56,453 nt of DNA from Trichococcus sp. GTDB taxonomy: Bacteria > Bacillota > Bacilli > Lactobacillales > Aerococcaceae. Below are positions 11,687 to 23,660 of the stretch, piece by piece. How positions within the stretch are numbered: the first letter of the stretch is position 1; every line of letters starts with the position of its first letter. The notes under the pieces were generated by a model. The model did not search any database. It had not been told where the DNA came from and was given only the letters and a program-made list of their open reading frames with translations. The position numbers and the translations under genes are program-made. The DNA lies in contig JASKKA010000001.1 of the NCBI GenBank assembly GCA_030153215.1, positions 1-56,453 of the forward strand. Direction: 5' to 3'.

Positions 11687-11749
11687 ATATTTCGGATGAT
11701 TAGTGGTATCCTAAACGTATAAATATAAGATTACGGAGATGATGATCTC

Positions 11750-12373
11750 ATGGTTAAAAATAAAGATTCACGCCAAATTGAAGTGCTCCAATACATTTAT
11801 GAAGAAGTCCAAGAAAAAGGCTATCCCCCGACCGTAAGAGAAATCGGAAATGCGGTAAAATTATCCTCCACATCCACGGTGCATGGCCATCTGTCGCGTC
11901 TTGAAAAAAATGGCTTTATTCAGCGCGACCCAACAAAACCCCGTGCGATTGAACTGACTCAAGCGGGTCTGGACAAGTTGGGGATCATGTCGGATAAAAT
12001 GCCGTTGTTGGGTACCGTCACAGCCGGTGCGCCCATACTTGCCGTGGAAGAGGCGACTGATTATTTCCCTGTTCCCCCGGATCTGAAATCCAATTCCGGT
12101 TCTTTGTTCATGCTGAAAATCCGCGGAGATAGCATGATTGATGCCGGTATATTCGATGGCGATTCAGTCATCATCAGAAAACAAGCCACGGCTGAAAACG
12201 GCGATATCGTCATAGCCATGACGGACGACGATGAAGCGACCTGCAAACGATTCTATAAAGAGAACAACTATTATCGGCTGCAACCAGAGAATGCAAGCAT
12301 GGAGCCGATAATCCTGGATTCTGTCCTCATTTTGGGGAAAGTAGTCGGTTTGTACAGGAATCACATCATTTAA
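11750..12373 (+). CDS. lexA: SOS repressor LexA
   Basis: [34 protein letters not shown], cleavage motif [33 protein letters not shown]. Confidence 0.97.
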   Translation: MVKNKDSRQIEVLQYIYEEVQEKGYPPTVREIGNAVKLSSTSTVHGHLSRLEKNGFIQRDPTKPRAIELTQAGLDKLGIMSDKMPLLGTVTAGAPILAVEEATDYFPVPPDLKSNSGSLFMLKIRGDSMIDAGIFDGDSVIIRKQATAENGDIVIAMTDDDEATCKRFYKENNYYRLQPENASMEPIILDSVLILGKVVGLYRNHII

Positions 12374-12395
12374 AGAACAGTTCTCCGACTGACAC

Positions 12396-12424
12396 AAAAA
12401 GGCTGCCGATCGGCAGCCTTTTTG
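12396..12424. terminator. Bidirectional terminator lexA/apt
   Basis: aaaaaggctgccgatcggcagccttttt perfect palindrome. Confidence 0.9.
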
Positions 12425-12448
12425 CGTGTCCATTCTTATGCTGTTTTT

Positions 12449-12961
12449 TTAGTATTCCATCAGCGTGAAGATGTCATACCCTTGGATCAGGTCTCGACCC
12501 TTCAGATCCAACAACTCGATCAGGAATGCCAAACCGACGACTTCTCCGCCTAATTTTTCAACCAATTCAATGGTCGCGGCTGTAGTACCGCCGGTAGCCA
12601 ACAAATCATCACAAACCAGCACTTTGTCGCCAGGCAGAATGGCATCTTGATGCAATTGCAGCGTCGCTTTTCCGTATTCCAATCCGTAAGAAACTTCAAC
12701 CGTTTCTCGTGGCAACTTGCCTTTTTTGCGGGCCATTGCGAAGCCGCAGCCTAATTCTACAGCGACCGGGCAACCAACCATAAAGCCTCGTGCTTCGGGT
12801 CCGACTACTTTATCGACATTGAGGTCTTGGGCATATTTCACGATTTCTTTGATTGCATAGCGGTAGGCTTCGCCGTTTGCCATCAAAGGCGAAATATCGC
12901 GGAATATGATGCCTTGCTCCGGAAAATCTTTTACGTCAGCAATATATTGTTTCAAATCCAT
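12449..12961 (-). CDS. apt: Adenine phosphoribosyltransferase
   Basis: [27 protein letters not shown]..., [28 protein letters not shown]. Confidence 0.97.
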   Translation of the reverse strand: MDLKQYIADVKDFPEQGIIFRDISPLMANGEAYRYAIKEIVKYAQDLNVDKVVGPEARGFMVGCPVAVELGCGFAMARKKGKLPRETVEVSYGLEYGKATLQLHQDAILPGDKVLVCDDLLATGGTTAATIELVEKLGGEVVGLAFLIELLDLKGRDLIQGYDIFTLMEY

Positions 12962-12977
12962 TTTATGTTCCTCCTAA

Positions 12978-15293
12978 TTATTGTACCAGCATCTGTTCAT
13001 TCAACCATTTCGTCAATTGCGAAAACGGACTGTAGATGAATAGTTTCTCAGCTTCCATTTTCTGCAGGCGATCTTTGAATACTTGCGTATCATCCAATGC
13101 CCTTTTGACAGGATTCTTGACCTCATTGATGAAACCATTGTCTATTGTAACAAATCCCGCCTCCAAAAACACTTGAATCATAAAAATGGCAATATTTTTT
13201 TTGATTTTTAAGTATTCTGCCAAGGCATCTAACCGGTTTCTCACATCGATATCCTTATGGGAACGGATATACTGATAAAATCTTGCAAACTGGTCTTTAG
13301 GAGGGACCCCATCTGCGTAAACACTATTCGATTCATGAGAAACGACATACACGTTTTCGAATTGATTGTTCTTCAGTAGATTCGCCAACAGGTCCATCTT
13401 CAACGGACATTCGAAGAGCACAAGGTTGCTGGCGCTGACATCCTGCATGGCGTCCGCTGTACTGTCGGTGAGCAAGGCAGCGTTTGAACTGTTTGGGATG
13501 CGCTCATAAAATTTTTTCATGATTCCGGAAGTCGAAAAGAGATACAAAGCATCTTCCACGGCCAATACGGACTCCTGGATGACTGAACTCCTTTTGTCGA
13601 AAAACTGGACATGCTTGTTTTTGATATCCTTCAGCTGCAATTGGGGTTTCGCGCTGTCCCTCCAAACATTAATCGAAAGTTCGCCGATGAGGGAAACGAC
13701 ATCCGCTTCGTTCAAGTGATTGCTGATGCTCCCCTTGTTGAAGCCGATCACATCCAGAAAGAGGTTCTTGTCCTTGAGCTTGAATTTCAGATGCTTGTTG
13801 TCGGCACCTATCTGTCTGATGTCCGTCAAGGGTACATTCTGGAAGCCGAATATAGGCTTTGGATTATCAGTACCATAAGGTTTAAGCAATTCCAATTCCT
13901 TCAAAAACGGCAAAGTGACATCAGCAAGCGGCAGGATGGCGTCTATATAAATGGATTCACCTAACACGATTGCATCATGATAACGAGCCGCGTAGCCGTT
14001 TATTTTTTCATCGAAAGCGGGCAAATCGGTGGCGGAAAGACTCATGCCGGCTGCCATTTTGTGCCCTCCGAATTTCGTCAGCAAATCCTTTGAATCGGTC
14101 AAGGCAGCATAGATATCCAAAGCCTCAATGCTCCTGGCCGAACCTTTCGCGATGCCGGTTTTTTCGTCGATGCGGAATAAGATTGTAGGGCGCCCGAATT
14201 CCTCTACCAGCTTGCTTGCCACAATCCCAAGAACGCCCTCGTGCCAGTTCTTGCTGCCCAACACAACAACATCCGGCATGCTTTCGGCTTTCGCCAGTTG
14301 GGCACTCGCCTCTTCATGGATGGACTGTACAATCCCTTGTCTCTCGACATTCTTTTCCTGTATGTAGGCAACGAGTTCAGCAATTTTGTCCTCATCGAAA
14401 GACAGCATCAGTTCAGCGCCTGGGCCCGCATCTTCCAATCGACCGACCGCGTTCAAACGTGGCCCGATGATGAATCCGATGCTCTCTTCGTCCAAATGGG
14501 CTGCATCTATCCCTGCGGCTTCCATCAAAGCAGCCAAGCCGAGCCGATGCGTTTGTTTCATGACTTGCAGCCCCTGTTTCACGATCCATCGATTCTCGCC
14601 TGTCAGACTCACAAGGTCCGCAACAGTCCCGATTGCTGCCAGATCAAGGGATTCGTATGGCATTTCCCCTAGTAGAGCTGCCGCAATTTTCAGCGCGACG
14701 CCAGCTCCGGATAGATCCGGGAAAGGATACGTGCCAGCAGGATGTTTCGGGTGGATTATGGCATACGCATCCGGCAAGACATCCGGCAATTCGTGATGGT
14801 CGGAAACGATGACGTCAATCCCCATTTTTTTGGCCATCGCTATCGGCTCATGGCCGGAAACCCCGTTGTCGCACGTCAAAATCAGTTGCGCACCGTTTTC
14901 AATCAATTTTTTGAATGCGGCAGCATTTGGCCCATATCCATCCGTAAAGCGATTCGGCAGATAATAGCCGACATTGCCGCCCAACACTTCAATCGTTTCC
15001 ACTAGAATGCTTGTGCTTGTGATGCCGTCCGCGTCATAATCCCCATAAACGACGATTTCTTCTCCCGTTTCAATGGCTTCAGTCAAGCGCTGGACTGCTT
15101 TATCCATGTCGTGCAACAGATACGGATCGTGGAATTCCATTTTGGTCCCATCGATGAAAGCTGTGATCTGTTCTTTTGTTCCCAAGCCTCTCTGCATGCA
15201 GAGTGTAACGAATTTTTCCGATAAGCCTGAAGCCTGGCTGATTCCCATGCTGACAGAGCCCTCAATTTCTGATTTGCGTATTTTCCAATTCAT
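12978..15293 (-). CDS. recJ: Single-stranded-DNA-specific exonuclease RecJ
   Basis: VVYGDYDADGITSTSIL, DHHELPD, FGGHKMAAGMSL; C-terminal extension typical of Bacillota RecJ. Confidence 0.95.
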   Translation of the reverse strand: MNWKIRKSEIEGSVSMGISQASGLSEKFVTLCMQRGLGTKEQITAFIDGTKMEFHDPYLLHDMDKAVQRLTEAIETGEEIVVYGDYDADGITSTSILVETIEVLGGNVGYYLPNRFTDGYGPNAAAFKKLIENGAQLILTCDNGVSGHEPIAMAKKMGIDVIVSDHHELPDVLPDAYAIIHPKHPAGTYPFPDLSGAGVALKIAAALLGEMPYESLDLAAIGTVADLVSLTGENRWIVKQGLQVMKQTHRLGLAALMEAAGIDAAHLDEESIGFIIGPRLNAVGRLEDAGPGAELMLSFDEDKIAELVAYIQEKNVERQGIVQSIHEEASAQLAKAESMPDVVVLGSKNWHEGVLGIVASKLVEEFGRPTILFRIDEKTGIAKGSARSIEALDIYAALTDSKDLLTKFGGHKMAAGMSLSATDLPAFDEKINGYAARYHDAIVLGESIYIDAILPLADVTLPFLKELELLKPYGTDNPKPIFGFQNVPLTDIRQIGADNKHLKFKLKDKNLFLDVIGFNKGSISNHLNEADVVSLIGELSINVWRDSAKPQLQLKDIKNKHVQFFDKRSSVIQESVLAVEDALYLFSTSGIMKKFYERIPNSSNAALLTDSTADAMQDVSASNLVLFECPLKMDLLANLLKNNQFENVYVVSHESNSVYADGVPPKDQFARFYQYIRSHKDIDVRNRLDALAEYLKIKKNIAIFMIQVFLEAGFVTIDNGFINEVKNPVKRALDDTQVFKDRLQKMEAEKLFIYSPFSQLTKWLNEQMLVQ

Positions 15294-15362
15294 TTTTGAC
15301 GATAACAAATTACCGACTCCTTACTTTATAGACTAAATAAACGCACTGTGGTCCCCAATAAT

Positions 15363-15402
15363 CCAAAAAAGACTAGAAGCTGAAATCGTTCTAGTCTTTT
15401 CT
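15363..15402. terminator. Intrinsic terminator
   Basis: aaaaaagactagaa-gctgaaatcg-ttctagtctttt. Confidence 0.8.
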
Positions 15403-15448
15403 TTGTGACTTGAAGTGGTCATCGAAGGGATTTCCAGCTCTGTTGCTA

Positions 15449-15877
15449 TCAAACTTTACTGGGCTGATCCGGAGTGCCAGCCGTAAACCTTTTGACCAAC
15501 TCTTCTTCAAGCGAAGTGATTTTGCTTTCTTTTTGGGTCATTTGCGCCCGCAGATCGGCAAGTTGCTGTTCGTAACCGGCTTTTGTCTCGTCAACTGCTT
15601 TTTGGATTTCTTTCCCTTTTGCATCGATTTCAGCGCGCATCTGTTTGAATTCTTTGTTTTTCTTTGTCGCACTTCCTGTCGCAACCAGTAGCGTGATGAG
15701 CGCTCCCATCAGGAGTGAAACCAGGATGACAATGATCAAAGGTCCATCCACAACCGCAAATCCAAAATTGACCGGCACAGAATCGACATTGAAAACGGCA
15801 AACAGCACAATGATGATGATCAAAATAATACCCGCTACTAATCTCCATTGATTTTTCACTATAATCGCCCCACTCAT
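15449..15877 (-). CDS. LapA-domain (DUF1049) membrane protein with C-terminal coiled coil
   Basis: WRLVAGIILIIIIVLFAVFNVDSVPVNFGFAVVDGPLIIVILVSLLMGALITL followed by K/E-rich coiled coil. Confidence 0.8.
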   Translation of the reverse strand: MSGAIIVKNQWRLVAGIILIIIIVLFAVFNVDSVPVNFGFAVVDGPLIIVILVSLLMGALITLLVATGSATKKNKEFKQMRAEIDAKGKEIQKAVDETKAGYEQQLADLRAQMTQKESKITSLEEELVKRFTAGTPDQPSKV

Positions 15878-15981
15878 TTTGATGTTTTTACACTCTCATT
15901 ATCATCTTTTTGCCGATGCATAGTCAACTTGCACCACTTGAGAGCCACGGTGATCATTTTTTGGTGACCAGCATCCGGCAA

Positions 15982-16911
15982 TCATTTTCTCAATGCTATT
16001 TCGAATTCATCATAATCATTGACGAGTTTTGTATTTGGAAAGACTTTGCGGGCATCCCGCTGCAACTGCTGTGCATTGCCATTCAGGTAACGGGCACTGA
16101 TGTGGGTCAAATAAAGCTGGTTGACTTTTGCTTCTTTGGCTACATTGGCCGCATCGATGCAAGTAGAATGGAAATAATCCGACGCGATGGCTTGGTCTTC
16201 TTTCCCGAAGGTGCTCTCATGAACCAACACATCGGCATTTCTGGCTAAGATGACCGTATTTTTCGTTCTTCTTGTATCCCCCAGAATCGTTACGATCCGC
16301 CCTTTTGTCGTCTTTCCGATAAAATCGAGCCCGTTGATTGTTCTCCCGTCTGGTAAAACAACAGTCTCTCCGTTTTTAAGTTTCCCGTAAAGTGGCCCCG
16401 CGGGAACATCCATCTCTTTCAGTTTTTCGGCCTGCAATTCGCCTGGATAGTCGGCCTCTTCGACACGGTACCCGTATGAAACGATACCGTGATTCAGTTT
16501 TGCGCAGCTCACACGGAACTGTTCATCTTCAAACACAACGCCATCTTCGGCTATTTCATGAAAGAAGATCGGATAACGCAAGTGGGACTGGGATATGCGC
16601 AGACTGGTCAGCACAAATTCCTTGATTCCGACAGGGCCATAGATGTTCAAGGGAGTGTTGCCGCCTTGAAAAGCCCTGCTGCTTAAAAATCCCGGCAGTC
16701 CGAATATATGATCTCCATGCAGATGAGTGATGAAGATCTTTTCAACTTTCCTAGGTCGTATGGTTGTTTTGAGCACACGTTGCTGTGTCCCTTCCCCGCA
16801 GTCAAAAAGCCAGATGGCATTGCGTTCATCCAACAGTTTCAATGCGATGCTGGAAAGATTTCTGCTGGTGGAAGGAACACCGGCTCCGGTGCCTAAAAAT
16901 TGGATTTTCAT
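15982..16911 (-). CDS. rnz: Ribonuclease Z
   Basis: [52 protein letters not shown]. Confidence 0.95.
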   Translation of the reverse strand: MKIQFLGTGAGVPSTSRNLSSIALKLLDERNAIWLFDCGEGTQQRVLKTTIRPRKVEKIFITHLHGDHIFGLPGFLSSRAFQGGNTPLNIYGPVGIKEFVLTSLRISQSHLRYPIFFHEIAEDGVVFEDEQFRVSCAKLNHGIVSYGYRVEEADYPGELQAEKLKEMDVPAGPLYGKLKNGETVVLPDGRTINGLDFIGKTTKGRIVTILGDTRRTKNTVILARNADVLVHESTFGKEDQAIASDYFHSTCIDAANVAKEAKVNQLYLTHISARYLNGNAQQLQRDARKVFPNTKLVNDYDEFEIALRK

Positions 16912-16913
16912 AA

Positions 16914-18773
16914 TCAATTGCTCCCATTTTCATCATTTAATTCTCGATAGATTTCTTCAGCCACAAAAAGGGCCAATTGTTGTGCCCCGGTAGGATTCGG
17001 ATGGACTTGATCCTCCAAAAGCCACTCGTCGTGCTCGCTGCTATAAGCATCCCAATCCAAAATATGGACATTGGAATGCTTGCTTTCGGCAAGCTTCAAC
17101 TGCTCGTTCACACTGTCCTTCCAGATTCTCGGTACATTCGTCGTCAGGAAAAACAGATTCCGGGAAGTCCCGACTTGCTCGACGAATGTTTCCATCTGCT
17201 TCTGAGTGAAAGTACCGTTGGAACCCAGGAAGACCACAACCGTATCATGCAATTGTCCCCTTTTTTCCAAGGCAGTAATCACAGCGGAGGTTTGGTAAAG
17301 TTGTCTACTGACGGCGCCATCCACAACCGCCCGACCGAAAATCGTTACCAGTTGATCCGCAACCGAGAGCAATACGGAGTCTCCTATGAAGGTAATATCC
17401 GCATCATGCGCGAACAAAACGGTCTGTCGTTCAAGCCCTTCGATATTGTTGATTGCCCTGCTACGGATGGAATCGTCACGATTCATTTCTTCCATTTTGG
17501 TTTGGCTGGCTGCGATCTGTTCACGCAATTGTTGCACTTCAGCATTTTTGCCGGGTTGCGCTTGAGCAAATCCCGTCAGAGCAATCAGCAGCGAACAGAT
17601 ACCGATGATTACAATGATTTTTTCCCGCAAATGCTCGGTTAAGCGCCGGGATCCCAATGTTTTGATTCGGGCAATTGCCTCTGAAGGTCGCCATGACAGC
17701 GTAAACGGTAGGTTCAAACTGCCTTTCTCAAATATCTGATAACCTATTTCGGAAAGACTGAATATAAGTGCCAGCTGAATCAAAATATGGCGAGCGGGAT
17801 CAATGCTCGTATCGACTACTTTTGCCTGATAGAGAGAAATCACAGGATAGTACCAGAGATACAGGAGGAAACTACGCCGTCCGAGCCACTGAATCGGTTT
17901 GAACCGCATCAATCTTGAAACGGTTGTGGCCGGATGTGCTGTCAAAACAACAGCAACTCCAATGATGATGCTATTGAGATACATCCCGCCTCTATACGTA
18001 AATGTCTGGCTGTCCAGCATACCACTGAACATTGCACCGATAACAGCGTAGCTCAACAAGCCCGCGAGCGTCAATCTTCGACCAATATGCTTCGGCACCG
18101 GTTCGTCCAGCCTCTCCAACGGCCATACAACCGAAAGCGCGCTGCCGATCATGAAAGAAAACAAGCGCGTATCCGTTCCATAATAGACCCGTGAAGCGTC
18201 CTCTCCCGGAACATACAGCATCGCCATAGCAAGGGCGGAAAACAAAGAAAGCCCGATTGCTGCATAGAGGATTATCCGTTTATTTTTGTATAGTGCCAAC
18301 AGCAATAATACAATCAGTGGCCAAATAACATAGAATTGGCTTACGATAGAAAGGAACCAGAGATGCATAAACGGTGATTGCACATAGAATTGTTCAAAAT
18401 ATGAACCGCCAACGGAAATTTGCCACCAATTGTTGACCATCCCTAAAGACGAAAGGAGCCATGGCCGCAAATTCAGCAACAAGTCCCTTTGGAACAGAGT
18501 GATGTATGTGGTCACCACTATCAACATCCAGAGCAACGGGAGGAACAGCCTATGAAACCTTTTGGACAAATAGCGTTTGTATGCCAATTTCCCCCTTTGA
18601 GCGTATTCTTCAATCACAGACGATGTAATGAAAAAACCGGTCAGGACGAAAAAAAAGTTGACAGCCAAGTAGCCGCCCGGCAAAACATGTGGCATCAAAT
18701 GATAGAAAATGATGGCAATGATCGCAACCGCCCGCATCCCATCCAACGGGACGGAGCGTTTCTGTAGTGTCAC
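16914..18773 (-). CDS. Acyltransferase 3 / SGNH hydrolase-domain protein (OatA-like peptidoglycan O-acetyltransferase)
   Basis: N-terminal [31 protein letters not shown] (AT3), C-terminal [38 protein letters not shown] (SGNH). Confidence 0.88.
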   Translation of the reverse strand: MTLQKRSVPLDGMRAVAIIAIIFYHLMPHVLPGGYLAVNFFFVLTGFFITSSVIEEYAQRGKLAYKRYLSKRFHRLFLPLLWMLIVVTTYITLFQRDLLLNLRPWLLSSLGMVNNWWQISVGGSYFEQFYVQSPFMHLWFLSIVSQFYVIWPLIVLLLLALYKNKRIILYAAIGLSLFSALAMAMLYVPGEDASRVYYGTDTRLFSFMIGSALSVVWPLERLDEPVPKHIGRRLTLAGLLSYAVIGAMFSGMLDSQTFTYRGGMYLNSIIIGVAVVLTAHPATTVSRLMRFKPIQWLGRRSFLLYLWYYPVISLYQAKVVDTSIDPARHILIQLALIFSLSEIGYQIFEKGSLNLPFTLSWRPSEAIARIKTLGSRRLTEHLREKIIVIIGICSLLIALTGFAQAQPGKNAEVQQLREQIAASQTKMEEMNRDDSIRSRAINNIEGLERQTVLFAHDADITFIGDSVLLSVADQLVTIFGRAVVDGAVSRQLYQTSAVITALEKRGQLHDTVVVFLGSNGTFTQKQMETFVEQVGTSRNLFFLTTNVPRIWKDSVNEQLKLAESKHSNVHILDWDAYSSEHDEWLLEDQVHPNPTGAQQLALFVAEEIYRELNDENGSN

Positions 18774-18811
18774 GATAATGTTCCCCCATTTATTGGTACT
18801 GTTGATGCTTC

Positions 18812-20119
18812 TTAATCGACGAATTCAAAATGATAGGTCATGATGCGGACCATGTCCCCATCTTTCGCGCCCTTAGCCCTTAGTTTTTCATCCACACCCA
18901 TTTGACGCAATTGACGGGCGAAACGCATGATGCTTTCATCATGAGCAAAATTGGTCATGTTGAATAATTTTTCTAATCTTTCGCCGCCCAATACCCATGT
19001 GGAATCAGGATCGCGTCCGATTGTGAATTGTTCTTGGTTTTCTTCGAATTTGTAAACGACGGATGTTTCGACTTCTTCTTCATCGAATAATGGGAACTCA
19101 GGAGTTTCCCTCAGAACCTCAGCGGTGTAATCCAACATTTCGGCTACGCCGGTAGTTGACCAGGCTGAAATCGGAAAAATTCTTGGCGCTTCGTCATTAC
19201 CGAATTTTTCGGCGATTTTTTGTTTGAAAATCGCCAGATTTTCTTCCGCTTCTGCCACATCCATTTTATTGGCTACTATGACTGTCGGTCTTTCCAGCAA
19301 ACGCAATTGGTAACTTTCCAATTCCTTATTGATTTTTTCATAGTCATCGAAGGGATCTCTGCCTTCTGTGCCGCCCATATCGATAACATGCAGAATGACT
19401 CGCGTGCGCTCGATATGGCGTAAAAATTGGATTCCCAAACCTACACCTTGGGATGCGCCTTCGATCAATCCTGGTAAATCGGCCATGACAAACTCTTCTC
19501 CACTGCGGGTTTGTACCATACCTAAATTGGGCACTAGGGTAGTAAAGTGATAAGCTGCGATTTTTGGTTTCGCTTTAGACACGATCGACAACAATGTCGA
19601 TTTCCCGACTGATGGAAAGCCCACCAAACCGACGTCCGCGATGACTTTCAGTTCGAGCTCCAACTCCAGTTCTTGCCCAGGTTCACCGTTTTCGGCGATT
19701 TCGGGTGCAGGGTTTCTCGCAGTAGCAAATCGGTTATTCCCGCGTCCGCCACGGCCGCCTTTTGCGACTACCGCCTGTTGCCCTGCTTCAGTCAAATCAG
19801 CGATGAGTTCTTTTGTTTCCGCATTGCGCACAATCGTACCTGGCGGAACCTTGACTACTGTGTCTTTTGCGCCGCGGCCGAACATGCTCTTGCTCATGCC
19901 GTTTTCGCCCGGCTTACCTCTGAAATTCCGATTATAACGGAAATCCAATAACGTGCGCAGACCTGGATCCACTTCAAATATGATGCTTCCCCCACGGCCA
20001 CCGTCACCACCTGCAGGACCCCCATCGGGAACATACTTTTCGCGACGGAACGCTACCATTCCATCGCCGCCTTTACCGGCTTTTACATGCACTTTTGCAT
20101 GATCTAAAAACATTGACAT
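18812..20119 (-). CDS. obg: GTPase Obg
   Basis: [63 protein letters not shown]-terminal OCT domain. Confidence 0.97.
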   Translation of the reverse strand: MSMFLDHAKVHVKAGKGGDGMVAFRREKYVPDGGPAGGDGGRGGSIIFEVDPGLRTLLDFRYNRNFRGKPGENGMSKSMFGRGAKDTVVKVPPGTIVRNAETKELIADLTEAGQQAVVAKGGRGGRGNNRFATARNPAPEIAENGEPGQELELELELKVIADVGLVGFPSVGKSTLLSIVSKAKPKIAAYHFTTLVPNLGMVQTRSGEEFVMADLPGLIEGASQGVGLGIQFLRHIERTRVILHVIDMGGTEGRDPFDDYEKINKELESYQLRLLERPTVIVANKMDVAEAEENLAIFKQKIAEKFGNDEAPRIFPISAWSTTGVAEMLDYTAEVLRETPEFPLFDEEEVETSVVYKFEENQEQFTIGRDPDSTWVLGGERLEKLFNMTNFAHDESIMRFARQLRQMGVDEKLRAKGAKDGDMVRIMTYHFEFVD

Positions 20120-20359
20120 CTTTTTTCCCCCTTGGAAAACTGTTCAGCACTCTGCACGCCGAACAAAATGATTCGATTGACCCAACTTTCTCAAAAGCAC
20201 TTCCGCGATCAAAAAGTTGGATAGTTATCTTTAACAAATAATTTGCGTTTCTATATTCCGAACCGCGCATTCTTCCCTCTTAATTTACCATATTAACCAA
20301 AAAACGAAAAGAAAATACAGTATCGGCTGTCTTGATCTGACTGTCGCCAGCCAAAAGAC

Positions 20360-20408
20360 AAAATGATGGAGCCGGGAGTAAACAATGTTAGCCCCGCCTC
20401 CATCACTT
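20360..20408 (-). terminator. Terminator of glyS
   Basis: gatggagccggg...cccgcctccatc inverted repeat just downstream of the glyS stop. Confidence 0.65.
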
Positions 20409-20410
20409 CA

Positions 20411-22474
20411 CTATTTAAGGATCAATTTTCTGACATCGGCAAACTGCAGAATGCTCAAGGTCAGGTTGCCCAGCGTATTCAAGCGGTTGCTGCGGATAGC
20501 GATATCCTCGACCATGACCATGTTTTCATCGAAATAAGCTTCGATGTAAGGTGCAATCGCGGCCAATGCGGCATAATCCGCTTCCGGATCGCCATGAGAC
20601 AGTGCCAAGTCGAGATGGTTGATCTGTACATACAGATTCTTTTCGCTGGCTGTTTCAAGCAGGTTTTTCTGGACCGGAATCGATTCTTCAGGATTTCCGG
20701 AAATGTTTACGACACGCGCAAGAGCTTCCATGATTGCCTTGAATGATTCCTCTTCACTGTGGGCCTGCAATACTTTGGCGTTAGCGAAGAGTGTGTTGAC
20801 ATCTTTTTCAGCGGATTGCAGTACAGCTTCAACAACATCATATCGGATGCCGTAGGTTTGCAATTTTTGTTGGATCCGTCCGCTAGCGAAAACGGCAAGC
20901 TCATTCATCGTTTTTTCGAACGACTCTTTATCTTCGACCGCATAGACATCTGTCAACAAGCTGGAGAACAAGTCTTCCAGTGGGAACGACCATTGGAACT
21001 TCTCGATGATCTGGATGACCCCGATCATTTGACGACGCAAAGCATACGGGTCGTTCGATCCAGTCGGAACCATTCCCTGAAGGAAGAAACTGATGATGCT
21101 GTCCAATTTATCAGCCATCGCCAAGACAGCTCCGACTTGGGTTTCCGGCAATTCGCCTTCACTGGATACAGGCAGATAATGTTCCCTGATCGCTGCGGCC
21201 ACAGTGGCGGTTTCTCCTTGTTGCAAGGCATAGACTTCACCCATGATCCCTTGTAGTTCCGTAAATTCGGAAACCATATTGGTCACCAAATCGAATTTGT
21301 AGATTGAAGCCGCCCGCAATAATTGTGCTTTGTCGGCCTCAGCCAAATCAAGCACATCAGAAAGATGGGCAGCGATTTTCGCTGTGTTTTTCATCTTATC
21401 ATGAATGGAACCGATTTTCGAATGGAATGTGACATTCTTCAATTTTTCGACCGATTGCGCAATCGTGATGCGTTGGTCTTCGTTGAAGAAGAACAGACCG
21501 TCCTCAAGCCTTGCGGTCAGGACTTTCTCGTTCCCTTTCTTCACATTATCGATGAACAGGCCATTCCCATTGCGCACGGATATGAAGTACGGCAATAGTT
21601 TTCCGGATTTGTCCTTCACTTCGAAATAGCGCTGGTGGTCCTTCATCGATGTGATCAATACATCTGCCGGCAGCGTCAAATATTTACTGTCGTATTCTCC
21701 GAAGAATGCAGTCGGGTATTCGACCAATGAAGTGACTTCTTCCAATAAGGTTTCATCATTAGGGATGATCCAGCCATTTTCGGCTTCAATCTGCTGGAAT
21801 TGAGCACGGATCATATTTTTTCTCTTGTCCTGGTCGACGATGACGTGTTGCTCTGCCAACTTCTCCTCGTACTCGTCCGCATGCGCGAGTGTCACTTCCT
21901 CACCCAGAAAACGGTGTCCGCGGGTGGTTCGGCCAGAAACGACATCCAGTACCTGGAATGGAATAATTTCATCATTAGCCAATGCCACAATCCAGTGAAT
22001 CGGACGGATGTATTTGAAGTGATGGTTGCCCCAGTGCATCGAAACAGGGAAAGTCAACGACTCAACGACTGCGTTCAGTTCCTTGAGCACTTCGGATGAA
22101 GCCTTTCCGCTCGTTTCCTTCTTGACGAAAACATATTCGACTCCATTCAGCTCATCGAAAAAGATGTCTTCAGGAGTCAGGCCTTGCCCGCGGACGAAGC
22201 CCAATGCGGCTTTTGACCAACTTCCGTCAGCCTGCAGAGCGATTTTTTTTGCGGGTCCTTTGACTACTTCAGCCAGGTCCTCTTGTTTATCACTGACGCC
22301 GCTTGCGATGACCGCCAAACGTCTCGGTGTCGCATACATTTCGATCGCATCGTAATTTATGCGGTTGTCTTCCAAAAAAGCGGTCATTTTTTCTTTAAAT
22401 TGGATACTGCTGCTGCGCACATATTTCGCAGGCATTTCTTCCAGTCCGATTTCTAATAATACAGTTTGACTCAT
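20411..22474 (-). CDS. glyS: Glycyl-tRNA synthetase beta subunit
   Basis: LLEIGLEEMPAKYV..., HWGNHHFKYIRPIHWIVAL, DPYALRRQMIGVIQI. Confidence 0.97.
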   Translation of the reverse strand: MSQTVLLEIGLEEMPAKYVRSSSIQFKEKMTAFLEDNRINYDAIEMYATPRRLAVIASGVSDKQEDLAEVVKGPAKKIALQADGSWSKAALGFVRGQGLTPEDIFFDELNGVEYVFVKKETSGKASSEVLKELNAVVESLTFPVSMHWGNHHFKYIRPIHWIVALANDEIIPFQVLDVVSGRTTRGHRFLGEEVTLAHADEYEEKLAEQHVIVDQDKRKNMIRAQFQQIEAENGWIIPNDETLLEEVTSLVEYPTAFFGEYDSKYLTLPADVLITSMKDHQRYFEVKDKSGKLLPYFISVRNGNGLFIDNVKKGNEKVLTARLEDGLFFFNEDQRITIAQSVEKLKNVTFHSKIGSIHDKMKNTAKIAAHLSDVLDLAEADKAQLLRAASIYKFDLVTNMVSEFTELQGIMGEVYALQQGETATVAAAIREHYLPVSSEGELPETQVGAVLAMADKLDSIISFFLQGMVPTGSNDPYALRRQMIGVIQIIEKFQWSFPLEDLFSSLLTDVYAVEDKESFEKTMNELAVFASGRIQQKLQTYGIRYDVVEAVLQSAEKDVNTLFANAKVLQAHSEEESFKAIMEALARVVNISGNPEESIPVQKNLLETASEKNLYVQINHLDLALSHGDPEADYAALAAIAPYIEAYFDENMVMVEDIAIRSNRLNTLGNLTLSILQFADVRKLILK

Positions 22475-22478
22475 CACA

Positions 22479-23390
22479 TTAGTCCTCCTTCAATGCAAGT
22501 TCTTTTTGATCATCCGAAAGCAAAGGGAATCCCAGTTCTTTTCTCTTTTGGACGAAAGCTTTCGCCAATTGGCGCGCCATATTGCGGATGCGCGCTAAGT
22601 AACCAGCGCGGTCAGTAGCCGAAATGACACCTCTCGCATCCAATAAGTTAAAGGCATGTGAGCTCTTCAGGACATAGTCATAAGCCGGATGTACAAGCCC
22701 GTTCTCGATTTGTTTCGTCGCTTCCGCTTCAAATGAATCGAAAAGTTGGAACAACAAATCGACATTGCTTTCCTCAAACGAATATTTGGAATGTTCGTAT
22801 TCCGGTTGACCAAAAATTTCGCCGTATTTCACGCCCTCGGTCCATTCAAGGTCATAGACACTGTTTACATCCTGGATATAAGAAGCTAAGCGCTCCAGAC
22901 CATAGGTGATCTCGCTTGTGACGGGGCTGCATTCCAAACCGCCCACTTGCTGGAAATAGGTGAACTGGGTGACTTCCATCCCATCCAACCAGACTTCCCA
23001 ACCCAAACCGGCGCAACCCAATGAAGGATTTTCCCAATTGTCTTCGACAAAGCGAATATCGTGTTCGATTGGATCAATCCCCAACACTTTCAGGCTTTCC
23101 AGATAAAGTTCCTGGATGTTTGCTGGTGACGGCTTCATGACCACCTGAAATTGGTGATGTTGGTAAAGTCGGTTCGGATTTTCGCCATAACGTCCATCTG
23201 CTGGACGGCGGGAAGGCTCCACGTATGCAGCATTCCATGGTTCCGGGCCGATTGCGCGTAAAAATGTGTACGGGCTCATTGTTCCGGCTCCCTTTTCAGT
23301 GTCATAGGACTGCATCAAAAGGCAGCCTTGATCCGCCCAAAAATTTTGTAGCGCTTGGATCATTTTTTGCACAGTTAATTTGTTTTCCAT
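22479..23390 (-). CDS. glyQ: Glycyl-tRNA synthetase alpha subunit
   Basis: [83 protein letters not shown]. Confidence 0.97.
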   Translation of the reverse strand: MENKLTVQKMIQALQNFWADQGCLLMQSYDTEKGAGTMSPYTFLRAIGPEPWNAAYVEPSRRPADGRYGENPNRLYQHHQFQVVMKPSPANIQELYLESLKVLGIDPIEHDIRFVEDNWENPSLGCAGLGWEVWLDGMEVTQFTYFQQVGGLECSPVTSEITYGLERLASYIQDVNSVYDLEWTEGVKYGEIFGQPEYEHSKYSFEESNVDLLFQLFDSFEAEATKQIENGLVHPAYDYVLKSSHAFNLLDARGVISATDRAGYLARIRNMARQLAKAFVQKRKELGFPLLSDDQKELALKED

Positions 23391-23420
23391 CATATATCTC
23401 CTCCACCTGAAATAATACAT

Positions 23421-23630
23421 AAAAAAAGTCCCTATGCATCAAGTCTCCTTGAAACATAGGGACGAATATTTTCGCGGTTCCACCCTAATTCCGGCAAACG
23501 CCGGCACTTCGTTACAAGACTCGGATACGCCTTTCCGCAATAGTCTCCCGCTTTGGCTCACACTATCCCAAATTCGCTTTCCGGTACTGACCAGAGGTAC
23601 TTTTATCTTCAACGTCCAGTATTTAGTTCT
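23421..23630 (-). promoter_or_regulatory. T-box riboswitch leader of glyQS (tRNA-Gly)
   Basis: Minus strand carries AGGGTGGaACCGCG (23473-23486), stem III-like ccggcgtttgccgg, and a terminator gtccctatg...catagggactttttt (23425-23463). Promoter TTGACA (23664-23659), 17 nt, TACTAT (23641-23636). Confidence 0.93.
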
Positions 23631-23660
23631 TCTCAATAGTAGCGTTGTTCTGGATGAATG

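Noticed and set aside
20120-20290. Obg-glyS spacer with ccaacttt...aaagttgg hairpin, considered as ncRNA
   Set aside because: A single weak inverted repeat with no tract of Ts or repeated context; insufficient support.
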